This document shows, one piece after another, positions 7,830 to 14,388 of a stretch of DNA of 17,625 nucleotides (position 1 is the first letter of the stretch; each line of letters begins with the position of its first letter). Both the position numbers and the translations under genes were made by a program. The notes beneath the pieces were generated by a model. It saw only the letters and a list, made by a program, of their open reading frames with translations, was not told the DNA's origin and made no database searches. The stretch comes from JAVBMB01 sp031552995 (lineage in GTDB: Bacteria; Bacillota; Clostridia; Oscillospirales; Butyricicoccaceae): positions 1 through 17,625 of the forward strand of contig JAVBMB010000060.1 in assembly GCA_031552995.1 (NCBI GenBank). The letters are read 5' to 3'.

Positions 7830-7872
7830 GCCCTCGTAGCTCAGGGGAAAGAGCATTCTCCTCCTAAGAGGA
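7830..7872 (+). pseudogene. Truncated tRNA-Arg(CCU): 5' acceptor strand, D-arm and anticodon arm only
   Basis: GCCCTCG (5' acceptor strand, 7830-7836), TA, a D-arm of GCTC/GAGC with loop AGGGGAAA (7839-7854), A, and an anticodon arm TTCTC/GAGGA (7856-7860 with 7868-7872, one G-U) around loop CTCCTAA (7861-7867) with anticodon CCT. Beyond 7872 there is no variable loop, no TTCGA T-arm and no CGAGGGC 3' acceptor strand; the sequence is instead the 3' end of the kinase-like gene on the other strand, whose TAG stop (7864-7866) lies in the anticodon loop. It cannot be a functional tRNA. The 206 bases before it (7624-7829) hold no recognisable gene. Confidence 0.7.
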
Positions 7873-8928
7873 CGGATAATCCAGAATAGCATCCGCCGCT
7901 TCTTTCGTTCGGCAAGACGCGAAATACCGCTCCTCCAAAGGTATCCACTGCGTGCGAAACCGCTCCGCCATATCATTGCCGTTGCGCAAAACAATCCGCC
8001 TTATCTGCTCATCGCCGGTTATGTCGCAAAATACCTTGAAATCGGCATAGGCTTCAAAAGCCGGATGACAGCTGTAGCAGCCCTCGACGATGTAAAATGA
8101 TGATGCGGCGATATTGCGAACACCGGAATAGTCCATCGTTGCGCAGTCGAATACCCGGTACGAGAAGTCCTCGCCTTCGCGAAGCCGCACCAAAACCTCA
8201 TCAGCAAACCGTTCGTAATGTACGTTCCCGCCAGGTTCGTCAAGCCGCACCGCAGTCCGCATCGGCGCCGGCAAAAAGAAGTCATCCATGTGGATGATAC
8301 TTCCCTCGAGTATGCGCTCCAGTTGCTCCGCAGCAGTAGTTTTGCCCGAAGCTGCCCTGCCGTCGATGGCGAGAACAAAAGGCTTACGGCGCTTTTCGCT
8401 GCGCGATATCCCGATCAAAACAGGCAGCAGACGGATAAACTTGCGGTTTACAACCCGATAGGACGGATGCTCTCGCTGACGGTATAACGCGCTGTGATGC
8501 ACAGCGCCCATGCCGTTTTTTTTGTAGTCCGTCAGATAATCCAGCCAGTCGCTATTGGAAAACAGCACCTTGCCGGACTTGACTGTCTCGTCGGCGTCGC
8601 GCAAATACATAATAAACCTCTCGTTGCCGCTTTGCGCCGCGCCAGCCGACATAACAAACATGCGAAACAGCCACTTCGGCGGCAAGGCGCTTTTCTTCCA
8701 CGCGGAAAGGTTGACCCGGTACACATGTGGTGAAATCCGCTCATAAAGCGGCGCATCACTTTGAGTGGCGGCGTCATACTCAGACTCAAAGTAGGCCTGT
8801 GCGGCTGTTATGTCGGATAAAAGGTGTTCCGCCCCGAAAGCGGCTTGATAGCATTGCTTTACAATGTCCTGCGGCTGCACGGACGGATGCAGCTCGATTT
8901 GTTCATGCAAAAAGCCTTTAAAACTCAT
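7864..8928 (-). CDS. Uridine-kinase-like P-loop protein with an extra N-terminal domain
   Basis: 354 residues in two parts. The C-terminal half (about 180-354) is a uridine kinase/phosphoribulokinase-type P-loop domain with Walker A G-R-A-A-S-G-K-T (190-197), the M-D-D-F-F motif (214-218) and the FYIVEG strand, so an ATP-dependent phosphotransfer to a small molecule is likely; the acceptor is unknown. The N-terminal half (1-180) contains KQCYQAAFGAEHLL and PKWLFRMFV segments that I recall from clostridial proteins of unknown function. The ATG at 8928 was chosen; a TTG at 8949 overlapping the previous stop would add seven residues, and neither has an ideal Shine-Dalgarno. It is last in a seven-gene unit. 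Its last codons and TAG stop come from the tRNA fragment, so the native C-terminus may have been replaced by a few residues. Confidence 0.85.
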   Translation of the reverse strand: MSFKGFLHEQIELHPSVQPQDIVKQCYQAAFGAEHLLSDITAAQAYFESEYDAATQSDAPLYERISPHVYRVNLSAWKKSALPPKWLFRMFVMSAGAAQSGNERFIMYLRDADETVKSGKVLFSNSDWLDYLTDYKKNGMGAVHHSALYRQREHPSYRVVNRKFIRLLPVLIGISRSEKRRKPFVLAIDGRAASGKTTAAEQLERILEGSIIHMDDFFLPAPMRTAVRLDEPGGNVHYERFADEVLVRLREGEDFSYRVFDCATMDYSGVRNIAASSFYIVEGCYSCHPAFEAYADFKVFCDITGDEQIRRIVLRNGNDMAERFRTQWIPLEERYFASCRTKEAADAILDYPSS

Positions 8929-8945
8929 ATATTCCGTCTGCCTTC

Positions 8946-9503
8946 TCAATCATTGAGAACAAGCCCCGCGCGCTTCAGAGCAATGACAAGAAGCGGCACT
9001 AAAACAATGTGCAAAACAATGCCCGGCACTGCCGAGGTTACAGCGCCCGCGACAAACATCGCCGGGGTAAATGTGGTGTTTTGCAAGCCGGCAAGCAGCC
9101 ACCTTGCAAGCCCCCACACAACGCGGCCGGCGACCATTGCGGAAATTAAGGCGGCATAGATGCTCCATATCTTTTTAGGCAGCGCTTTATATAGCAGCCC
9201 CGAGACAAGGCCATAGACAGCCAGCTCGAACGTCATAGCTATCGCGGCCATGATTGGCGGCATACCAAACAGTAATGTGCGCAGAAGCGGCGCTACAAGG
9301 CCGACAGCGACGCCCCACGGCCAGCCGCAGACAAATCCGCACAGAAGCACCGGGATATGCATCGGGCTGAGTGCCGAGCCTATCTCCGGTATTTGTCCCG
9401 TTAAAAATGGAAGCACAAGCGCAATTGCAAGGTACAGCGCCGAGTAGGTCAGCTTTCGAATCTGACGCGGGGACAAGCCGGCAGATTTACGTTCATTGTT
9501 CAC
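8946..9503 (-). CDS. ECF transporter S component (substrate-binding membrane subunit)
   Basis: 185 residues with about six hydrophobic segments. Features typical of ECF S components are the early ALYLAIALVLPFL helix, SPMHIPVLLCGFVCGWPWG, and the MTFELAVYGLVSGLLY helix. S components bind a vitamin or other micronutrient and work with a shared EcfA-EcfA'-EcfT energising module, which is not in this window, so this would be a group II system. The ligand cannot be read with confidence; it looks nearest to the pantothenate/folate-like groups. It starts at a GTG (9503) whose GTGA overlaps the TGA of the DUF3842 gene, with GGAGAG 6 nt upstream, indicating translational coupling. The kinase-like gene follows almost without a gap. 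Confidence 0.85.
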   Translation of the reverse strand: MNNERKSAGLSPRQIRKLTYSALYLAIALVLPFLTGQIPEIGSALSPMHIPVLLCGFVCGWPWGVAVGLVAPLLRTLLFGMPPIMAAIAMTFELAVYGLVSGLLYKALPKKIWSIYAALISAMVAGRVVWGLARWLLAGLQNTTFTPAMFVAGAVTSAVPGIVLHIVLVPLLVIALKRAGLVLND

Positions 9504-9922
9504 ACTTTTCTCTCCGTTTCGGCAATTATTTGACGTATATGCTCAAGCGCGTTATCCATTATAGCGGATGAGTTGCCGGAAACCCCCGCGACATAGGTGT
9601 TGCAAAGATTCATAGGGATTAAAACGCGGTACGCATCGCTTCCGGCGACCGTGTTAGCCATTTTCGGGGATATCTCTCCCAGCAACGCATCCGCCATGGC
9701 AATGCCGATTGGGCCAGCAATAATGTCCGCGCTGCGGCAGGCGACTGCGACGGCGTTTTCACCCGTTGCGACGCGGACTGCCCCGCCGCGAAGCATATTG
9801 CTCGTCGCGGTGCTGTTTGTGCCGACCGCCATGATATCAATATCCGGAAAAGCCCTCTTAATGCTTTCGACCAGGCCGCGGCCGAGCTTGCCGCCCTGGC
9901 CGTCGATTACGAGAATTGTCAT
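9500..9922 (-). CDS. DUF3842 family protein
   Basis: 140 residues. The pattern VIDGQGGKLG near the N-terminus, AVGTNSTATSNML, GENAVAVACRSADIIAGPIG, GEISPKMA and LIPMNLC matches DUF3842, a family I know from clostridia without an assigned function. The glycine-rich start suggests a Rossmann-like nucleotide-binding fold, probably cytoplasmic, as there is no signal peptide. The start at 9922 was chosen because AAAGGA lies 9 nt upstream; an ATG six codons earlier (9940) contains that site. It starts 14 bases after the lipoprotein stop and overlaps the ECF S component start by 4 bases. The tight coupling suggests a role connected with the transported substrate. Confidence 0.85.
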   Translation of the reverse strand: MTILVIDGQGGKLGRGLVESIKRAFPDIDIMAVGTNSTATSNMLRGGAVRVATGENAVAVACRSADIIAGPIGIAMADALLGEISPKMANTVAGSDAYRVLIPMNLCNTYVAGVSGNSSAIMDNALEHIRQIIAETERKV

Positions 9923-9936
9923 TAATGCATATCCTT

Positions 9937-10953
9937 TCAACTTCCAAATACAAAAATCCCGTTTGCGCTTGCGCCGGCTTCCTGCGCGAGTTGTCTAAGC
10001 GCTTCACCAGGGTCGATATCGGCAAAAAGCGCGGGGTACATCGCTTTGGCGAGGTATAATGCCGCTGCCGTTCTTCGCTCCTCGGTTTTTAGCAAGAGCT
10101 CCGACACAACAAGGATTTTCCCGCTTTCCGCAGCGTCCAGCCCTGCCCAGTCCTCGCGGGCAAGCAGCGCGTCTCTTGCCGCGCCTGCCGCTGCCGTCGC
10201 CGTTACGCTGTCACCGAGGATATCCTGGCTGACGACCTTGACGACCATGCCGGGGTTTTTGCGGCAGACCCAGCCGTCGTCAACCGTCAGGCTGTCCTCC
10301 ATCAGCTTTGCCGACACATTATATGCTCCGGCATCCAGAATCAGTTGATGCTCGTCAGATGACTTGAATACCGTCGTGTAATCGGTGCTTGTCTCCCAGT
10401 AGATATAGAGTTTTTCACACTCGAACATCGAGCCGAGGCGGTCGTCAAGCAGCGTCTTGTAGTAGTTGAGCTGCGTTTCCGCAGCCGGTGCGTCGTCCGC
10501 CGCGTCGGTGTTCTCAGCATCCTCCTCCGGTACGCTTTGCGTAGCTGTTTTGTCCGCTTCCTCTGCCTCAATGCCCCCGCCGTCCGCGGCTGCGGCATCA
10601 GGGGCAGGCGCACTCTCTGCCTCCGGCTGCGCCGCGACCGGCTTAACCAGCGGCGTTTGCGCATCGGGCGTCAATTCGGCATCCGCATCAGGCGAATACT
10701 CTCGCCGCTCTGCCGATGGGTCATGCTCTGGGGATTCGGTCTGCTCAGGCTGTGGATTTTCATAAGCAGGAGCAGCGGCAGAGGATGGCATATTCTCCGC
10801 AATGTCCGTGGTGTCCGGCGCGGTGGTCTGCCCGTCGAGGCCAGCCTCTGTGGCGGTTGGTTTTATATCAGGAATAGTAGTAGTTCTTGTGCGGCAGGCT
10901 GACATAGCAAGCATGAGAGCCGCGGACAGCAAAAACAATATTAAGCGCTTCAT
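9937..10953 (-). CDS. Lipoprotein with a C-terminal half-domain like siderophore/cobalamin-binding proteins
   Basis: 338 residues. A lipoprotein signal peptide ends at Cys20 (LMLAMSAC), so the protein should be tethered outside the membrane. Residues about 22-160 are low-complexity and rich in Pro, Ala, Glu, Asp and Thr, like a wall-spanning linker. Residues about 160-338 resemble the C-lobe of BtuF/FhuD-type (class III) binding proteins: KLYIYWETSTDYTTVF, then HQLILDAGAYNVSA, then WVCRKNPGMVVKV, and near the end YLAKAMYPALFADIDP. No N-lobe is visible, so ligand binding as in a normal two-lobe protein is doubtful. The start at 10953 is set by AAAGGAG 5 nt upstream, overlapping the previous stop; the longer frame to 10980 runs into the preceding gene. 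Function is unknown. It lies in an operon beside ECF transporter parts, which normally need no binding lipoprotein. Confidence 0.82.
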   Translation of the reverse strand: MKRLILFLLSAALMLAMSACRTRTTTIPDIKPTATEAGLDGQTTAPDTTDIAENMPSSAAAPAYENPQPEQTESPEHDPSAERREYSPDADAELTPDAQTPLVKPVAAQPEAESAPAPDAAAADGGGIEAEEADKTATQSVPEEDAENTDAADDAPAAETQLNYYKTLLDDRLGSMFECEKLYIYWETSTDYTTVFKSSDEHQLILDAGAYNVSAKLMEDSLTVDDGWVCRKNPGMVVKVVSQDILGDSVTATAAAGAARDALLAREDWAGLDAAESGKILVVSELLLKTEERRTAAALYLAKAMYPALFADIDPGEALRQLAQEAGASANGIFVFGS

Positions 10954-10964
10954 AACGGCTCCTT

Positions 10965-12155
10965 TCAGGCGTATAGGCATTTGATATATTTCAGCCTGAA
11001 TCTCGTCTTTCTGTCAGAACCATTATAGACGATATTCTCGATCTGCTCAAGTATTTTAAGCATGGATTTTTTCTGCCCGTCTGTCATCGAGTGGCCGCTG
11101 TAGGCGGCTTCATGCCAAAGCGCGACAGCATTGATATAGCTTTCGGCGCAGTCTCCCGGTATAATGGCCGCAACCTCGGCCGAACAGTCGGAAAACTGCT
11201 TGTTTCCGGCAGTCAGGCTGGCGCTTTCGAGACAGGCAATCATGTGCAGGAACATAGCGCGGATTGCTACGGCGCAGTCATCCGCCTCAAATGCCGCACG
11301 CCGTTTTATTGCCGCTCGTCTGCGCGAATCAAATATTATGAACGGCGCAAACGGCGCAAGAAGGATTGTTATTATCAGCAGAAGCATGGAGGAGATTTTC
11401 AGATAATCGGTACTTTCCGGCATGGATATTTCGCGCTCCGGGTTCTCCTTATGCCGATAATTGTTATAGTTTTGTGCCTTATCATCACTTAAGGCCGCGT
11501 CGAACCCGCCCAATCGGCTTTCCTGCCGGGTTTTAAGCTCATCAAACGAAAGATGAGTCAGGCTGATGCCGCGTGCCATTTGCTCGATTCGGTCAAAGCG
11601 GTCGCGCATGTCTTCAGACATCGTCTCAAGCCGCGCGTCGGTTCCCGCAGCAGCAGCTGAAACGATGAGCGTCAGCGCAATCAAGAAGGCGAGGTATACG
11701 GCGCCGGTGCGCGGCGCCGTCCCGTGTAAGAGCACCAGGCTTGGCAGGGCAAAAATCAGCACATTTACAAGCGCGGGCGGTGTGACGCCGAAATAAACCT
11801 CGACCCCGGCAACAAACAGCATAAAAAGCAAGGCGGCCGCCTTGCTTTTTCTTATAACGGCTATGCAGCAGAGCGCCGCGGTTAAAACACACAGCAGCGC
11901 ACAAGCCGCCGCGGGGCTGGCGGGGCCCAAAACGGTGAAATAGCTATAAACATAAGGGTTTGCCGCCTCGCTGGCGGCAAAAAGCGTATTGATCAGCAGC
12001 AGCACGCCACTGCGCGCTGCCGGCCACAAAAGAAGTGTGCCCAGCGAAAGAAAAACAGCAGCCGCGCAGCAGAGGCAAATAAACCCTCGTCTGCGCGCTG
12101 AAACAATGCCGTCATGTGACGTATGCAGTTTTATTCCGGCGTAAGGCTGTATCAT
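10965..12155 (-). CDS. Polytopic membrane protein of a MoxR/DUF58 module (TgpA-like scaffold without transglutaminase core)
   Basis: 396 residues. Residues about 24-175 contain five or six hydrophobic segments. A charged, probably extracytoplasmic stretch follows (about 175-255, coiled-coil-prone, ending before YLKISSM), then one more membrane helix (about 256-276, LLLIITILLAPFAPFIIF) and a soluble tail of about 120 residues. This is the topology of TgpA-type proteins, which are commonly the third gene after MoxR and DUF58, but the Cys-His-Asp transglutaminase domain normally found between the sixth and last helices is missing; only about 80 residues occupy its place. The soluble tail (WHEAAYSG..MTDGQKKSML) resembles the DUF4129-like end of such proteins. 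The start at 12155 has GAGGAG 5 nt upstream and lies 9 bases after the DUF58 stop. The exact role is unknown. Confidence 0.75.
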   Translation of the reverse strand: MIQPYAGIKLHTSHDGIVSARRRGFICLCCAAAVFLSLGTLLLWPAARSGVLLLINTLFAASEAANPYVYSYFTVLGPASPAAACALLCVLTAALCCIAVIRKSKAAALLFMLFVAGVEVYFGVTPPALVNVLIFALPSLVLLHGTAPRTGAVYLAFLIALTLIVSAAAAGTDARLETMSEDMRDRFDRIEQMARGISLTHLSFDELKTRQESRLGGFDAALSDDKAQNYNNYRHKENPEREISMPESTDYLKISSMLLLIITILLAPFAPFIIFDSRRRAAIKRRAAFEADDCAVAIRAMFLHMIACLESASLTAGNKQFSDCSAEVAAIIPGDCAESYINAVALWHEAAYSGHSMTDGQKKSMLKILEQIENIVYNGSDRKTRFRLKYIKCLYA

Positions 12156-12164
12156 GTCCGCTCC

Positions 12165-13307
12165 TCAAATCACAATATAGCTAAGTTCCTCACACATGCT
12201 TTCCGTCGAATACGGCTGAACATGAACATCACCCGGCGCGCCGGAAAATGATTTACCGGCCGGTATCAGCAATGTCACGCGGCTGCCGGCGCAAATCGAA
12301 GAAATATCGGCGGGGAGGTCTGGTGCGCAGACGACGGTATGCGCATAAACCGCATCGCAGCATTTGCGAAAGTGGGAGCAGACGCCTTCGGGATGAGAAG
12401 CGGAGCGCACGGCCAGCACCTGCTCGCTCAGCGCGACGTATTCCTGCTGCGTGAGCACCTCGCAAAGCTCAAGCTCGCAAAAAATGTGGTTCATATAGCC
12501 GACGGTATGGGAGATGCCGTCCGCAGTCAAAGCGCCGGACAGCGACAGCAATGTCTCGACGGCCGCGCTCATCGCGGCGGCGTCAATGTTCCCGTCCGGC
12601 ACGCAGGTATCAAGTAAAAGCAGTGTCTGCCCGGCAAGCGGAAGGCCGGTCTCGCGAAACATCGTTACTCCGGTTTTTTGCGACAGCTTCCAGTGTATCT
12701 GACGAACGGGGTCGCCTGGTATGTATTCCCTGATCGCAAAGGTCTCGCTCGGGTCGAAGCCGGGGCGCGCCGAGGGCGACTGTTCGGCGTCAGAAGAGGC
12801 GGCCGCGCTTTGCGCAAGCGAAACTTTGGGTGAAAAAAGCTTGGGGAGAACGGTAATGCATTTATCCTCACCGCGAACAGGCGCAGTACGTATAAGACCA
12901 AACAAGTCCTGCGCATAACATTCCGTGACTGAAATGTCGATTGTTCCGCAGTGGGCAGCGGTGAGAAAAAACTTTTTACCGGCGGCAAAGGAGGGCACTG
13001 CCAGCTCTAAAGCGGTTCTGTCGCCTGTCAGGCGGTTTTTGGTCTCTACAGTAACAACCGCCAGCGCGCCAGGCAGCAGTTTTGCAGCCGAAACCGCACA
13101 GCCGGCGGCACTATTCTTTTCACACGCTTGCGGCGCATAAAGAGATAGCATGAGTTTTTTTGCGGATATAACGGCGCTGAAGATTGACAGCAACGGCAGA
13201 AACACCGACGCAAAAAGCAGCGCCCTCGTCCCGGTGTTATTTTCGAAAATATACAGCATCACGGCGGCTAAAAGCCACACGGCCCACCCAAGCCTGCGTT
13301 TCCACAT
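12165..13307 (-). CDS. DUF58 domain-containing protein
   Basis: 380 residues. Two N-terminal membrane helices (about 5-48) are followed by a beta-rich region and the DUF58 signature AIREYIPGDPVRQIHWKLS (about 190-210), then a von Willebrand A-like strand TLLLLDTC. DUF58 proteins are usually encoded directly after a MoxR ATPase and are thought to act with it in assembly or maturation of envelope proteins or complexes. The start at 13307 lies only 3 bases after the MoxR stop, suggesting coupled translation; only a weak GAAAG precedes it. Length is normal for the family, and no disrupted motif was seen. Confidence 0.9.
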   Translation of the reverse strand: MWKRRLGWAVWLLAAVMLYIFENNTGTRALLFASVFLPLLSIFSAVISAKKLMLSLYAPQACEKNSAAGCAVSAAKLLPGALAVVTVETKNRLTGDRTALELAVPSFAAGKKFFLTAAHCGTIDISVTECYAQDLFGLIRTAPVRGEDKCITVLPKLFSPKVSLAQSAAASSDAEQSPSARPGFDPSETFAIREYIPGDPVRQIHWKLSQKTGVTMFRETGLPLAGQTLLLLDTCVPDGNIDAAAMSAAVETLLSLSGALTADGISHTVGYMNHIFCELELCEVLTQQEYVALSEQVLAVRSASHPEGVCSHFRKCCDAVYAHTVVCAPDLPADISSICAGSRVTLLIPAGKSFSGAPGDVHVQPYSTESMCEELSYIVI

Positions 13308-13310
13308 GTG

Positions 13311-14249
13311 TCAGAGCTTTCGGTCGGGCACCGGGACGCTTTCAAGAAGCCTTCGGGCGGCATCTGCCGTCGTATCCCCGGAAAGTCGGGTCTTTTGGCT
13401 TATAATCATGCGGTGAACGGCGACGTCGTAAAACACAGCCCTGATGTCCTCAGGAATCACATAGTCCCGTTCGTAAAAATACGCTCTCGCCTTCGCCATC
13501 CGGTCAAGGAAAAGCGCGCCGCGCGGGCTGATGCCGATTTCAATATCGGGTCGCCCGCGAGAGGCCACGGTCAGCCGCGTGATATAGTCCAAAATAATGT
13601 CTTTTGCCATGACAGACTGTACTTCGCGCTGCATTTGCAGTAACCGCTCAAGCGTAATAACCGGCGAAACATCGCTCATCGGGTTGTTATTTTGTCTGCG
13701 GCGAAGCATATCCATTTGCGCTGCCTCGTCGGGGTAGCCGATGGACAGCCGAACCAGAAAACGGTCCATTTGCGCATAAGGCAGAAGCTGCGTCCCGGCG
13801 GTGCCGACATTGTTTTGCGTGGCGATTACAATAAACGGCGACTTAAGCGGATGCGTGACGCCGTCTACAGTGACTTGATTTTCCTCCATTGCTTCCAGAA
13901 GGGCGGACTGCGTCTTGCTCGACGTGCGGTTAATCTCATCGCCCAGCAGCAGATTTGTCCTCGTCACAACTCCCGGTGTGTATTCAAACGCCCCGGTGTT
14001 TTTGTTGTACATAGAAAAGCCGACTATATCGGATGGAAGAACATCGGGGGTGAACTGAATGCGATTATAGTCAAGTGCCATTGTGCGGCTTATAGCGACG
14101 GCCAAAGTGGTCTTTCCGACGCCCGGTACATCGTCGAGAAGGATGTGCCCTTCGGCAAGGATGGCCATCAATATTTTCCTGATTACCTCAGTCTTGCCTG
14201 AGATGACTTTTTCGGTCTCCTCAAGTATCTGCGCCAACTCTTTTTGCAT
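13311..14249 (-). CDS. MoxR-family AAA+ ATPase
   Basis: 312 residues, typical for MoxR proteins. Walker A is D-D-V-P-G-V-G-K-T-T (Lys46), Walker B is LLLGDEINR (Asp104, Glu105), sensor 1 lies at ATQNN (146-147), and MDRF (Arg163) marks the region of the arginine finger. The C-terminal part is the helical lid (ISPRGALFLDRMAKA). MoxR ATPases act as chaperones with DUF58 or VWA-domain partners, which fits the next gene. The start at 14249 has GAGGA 4 nt upstream. It is the first of seven minus-strand genes with spacings between about -4 and +17 bases, so the whole set 14249-7864 is probably one transcript. No clear promoter was found in the 139 bases upstream, so read-through from the 5'-nucleotidase-like gene is possible. 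Confidence 0.93.
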   Translation of the reverse strand: MQKELAQILEETEKVISGKTEVIRKILMAILAEGHILLDDVPGVGKTTLAVAISRTMALDYNRIQFTPDVLPSDIVGFSMYNKNTGAFEYTPGVVTRTNLLLGDEINRTSSKTQSALLEAMEENQVTVDGVTHPLKSPFIVIATQNNVGTAGTQLLPYAQMDRFLVRLSIGYPDEAAQMDMLRRRQNNNPMSDVSPVITLERLLQMQREVQSVMAKDIILDYITRLTVASRGRPDIEIGISPRGALFLDRMAKARAYFYERDYVIPEDIRAVFYDVAVHRMIISQKTRLSGDTTADAARRLLESVPVPDRKL

Positions 14250-14339
14250 AAAATCCTCGTATCATTTATTGCGGAAAACGCGCGGGAGAAGACCGTATTT
14301 TAACCGATATATTTCTTTCCGCTTTCATTATTTTCCTTC

Positions 14340-14377
14340 GTCGGGCATGGCATGGCGGCAGCCGGCGCCTGCCCGAC
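14340..14377 (-). terminator. Terminator-like hairpin after the SLH 5'-nucleotidase-C gene
   Basis: GTCGGGCA (14340-14347) pairs perfectly with TGCCCGAC (14370-14377), enclosing a GC-rich 22-nt loop that can fold further. It lies 12 bases beyond the stop of the minus-strand gene ending at 14389. On the minus strand it is followed by GAAGGAAAATAATG, without a U-run, so termination may be partial and some transcripts may continue into the MoxR operon. Confidence 0.4.
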
Positions 14378-14388
14378 AAAGGGAGGGA

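Noticed and set aside
7861..7867. Group I intron or other insertion in the tRNA-Arg anticodon loop
   Set aside because: The 3' strand of the anticodon stem (GAGGA) follows the loop directly, so the loop is not interrupted; the break is after the anticodon arm and no second tRNA half was found downstream.
10341..10902. Arg/Ser-rich frames on both strands over the lipoprotein linker
   Set aside because: They are out-of-frame readings of the Ala/Glu/Pro low-complexity coding sequence; the lipoprotein frame has a signal peptide, lipobox and strong ribosome binding site.
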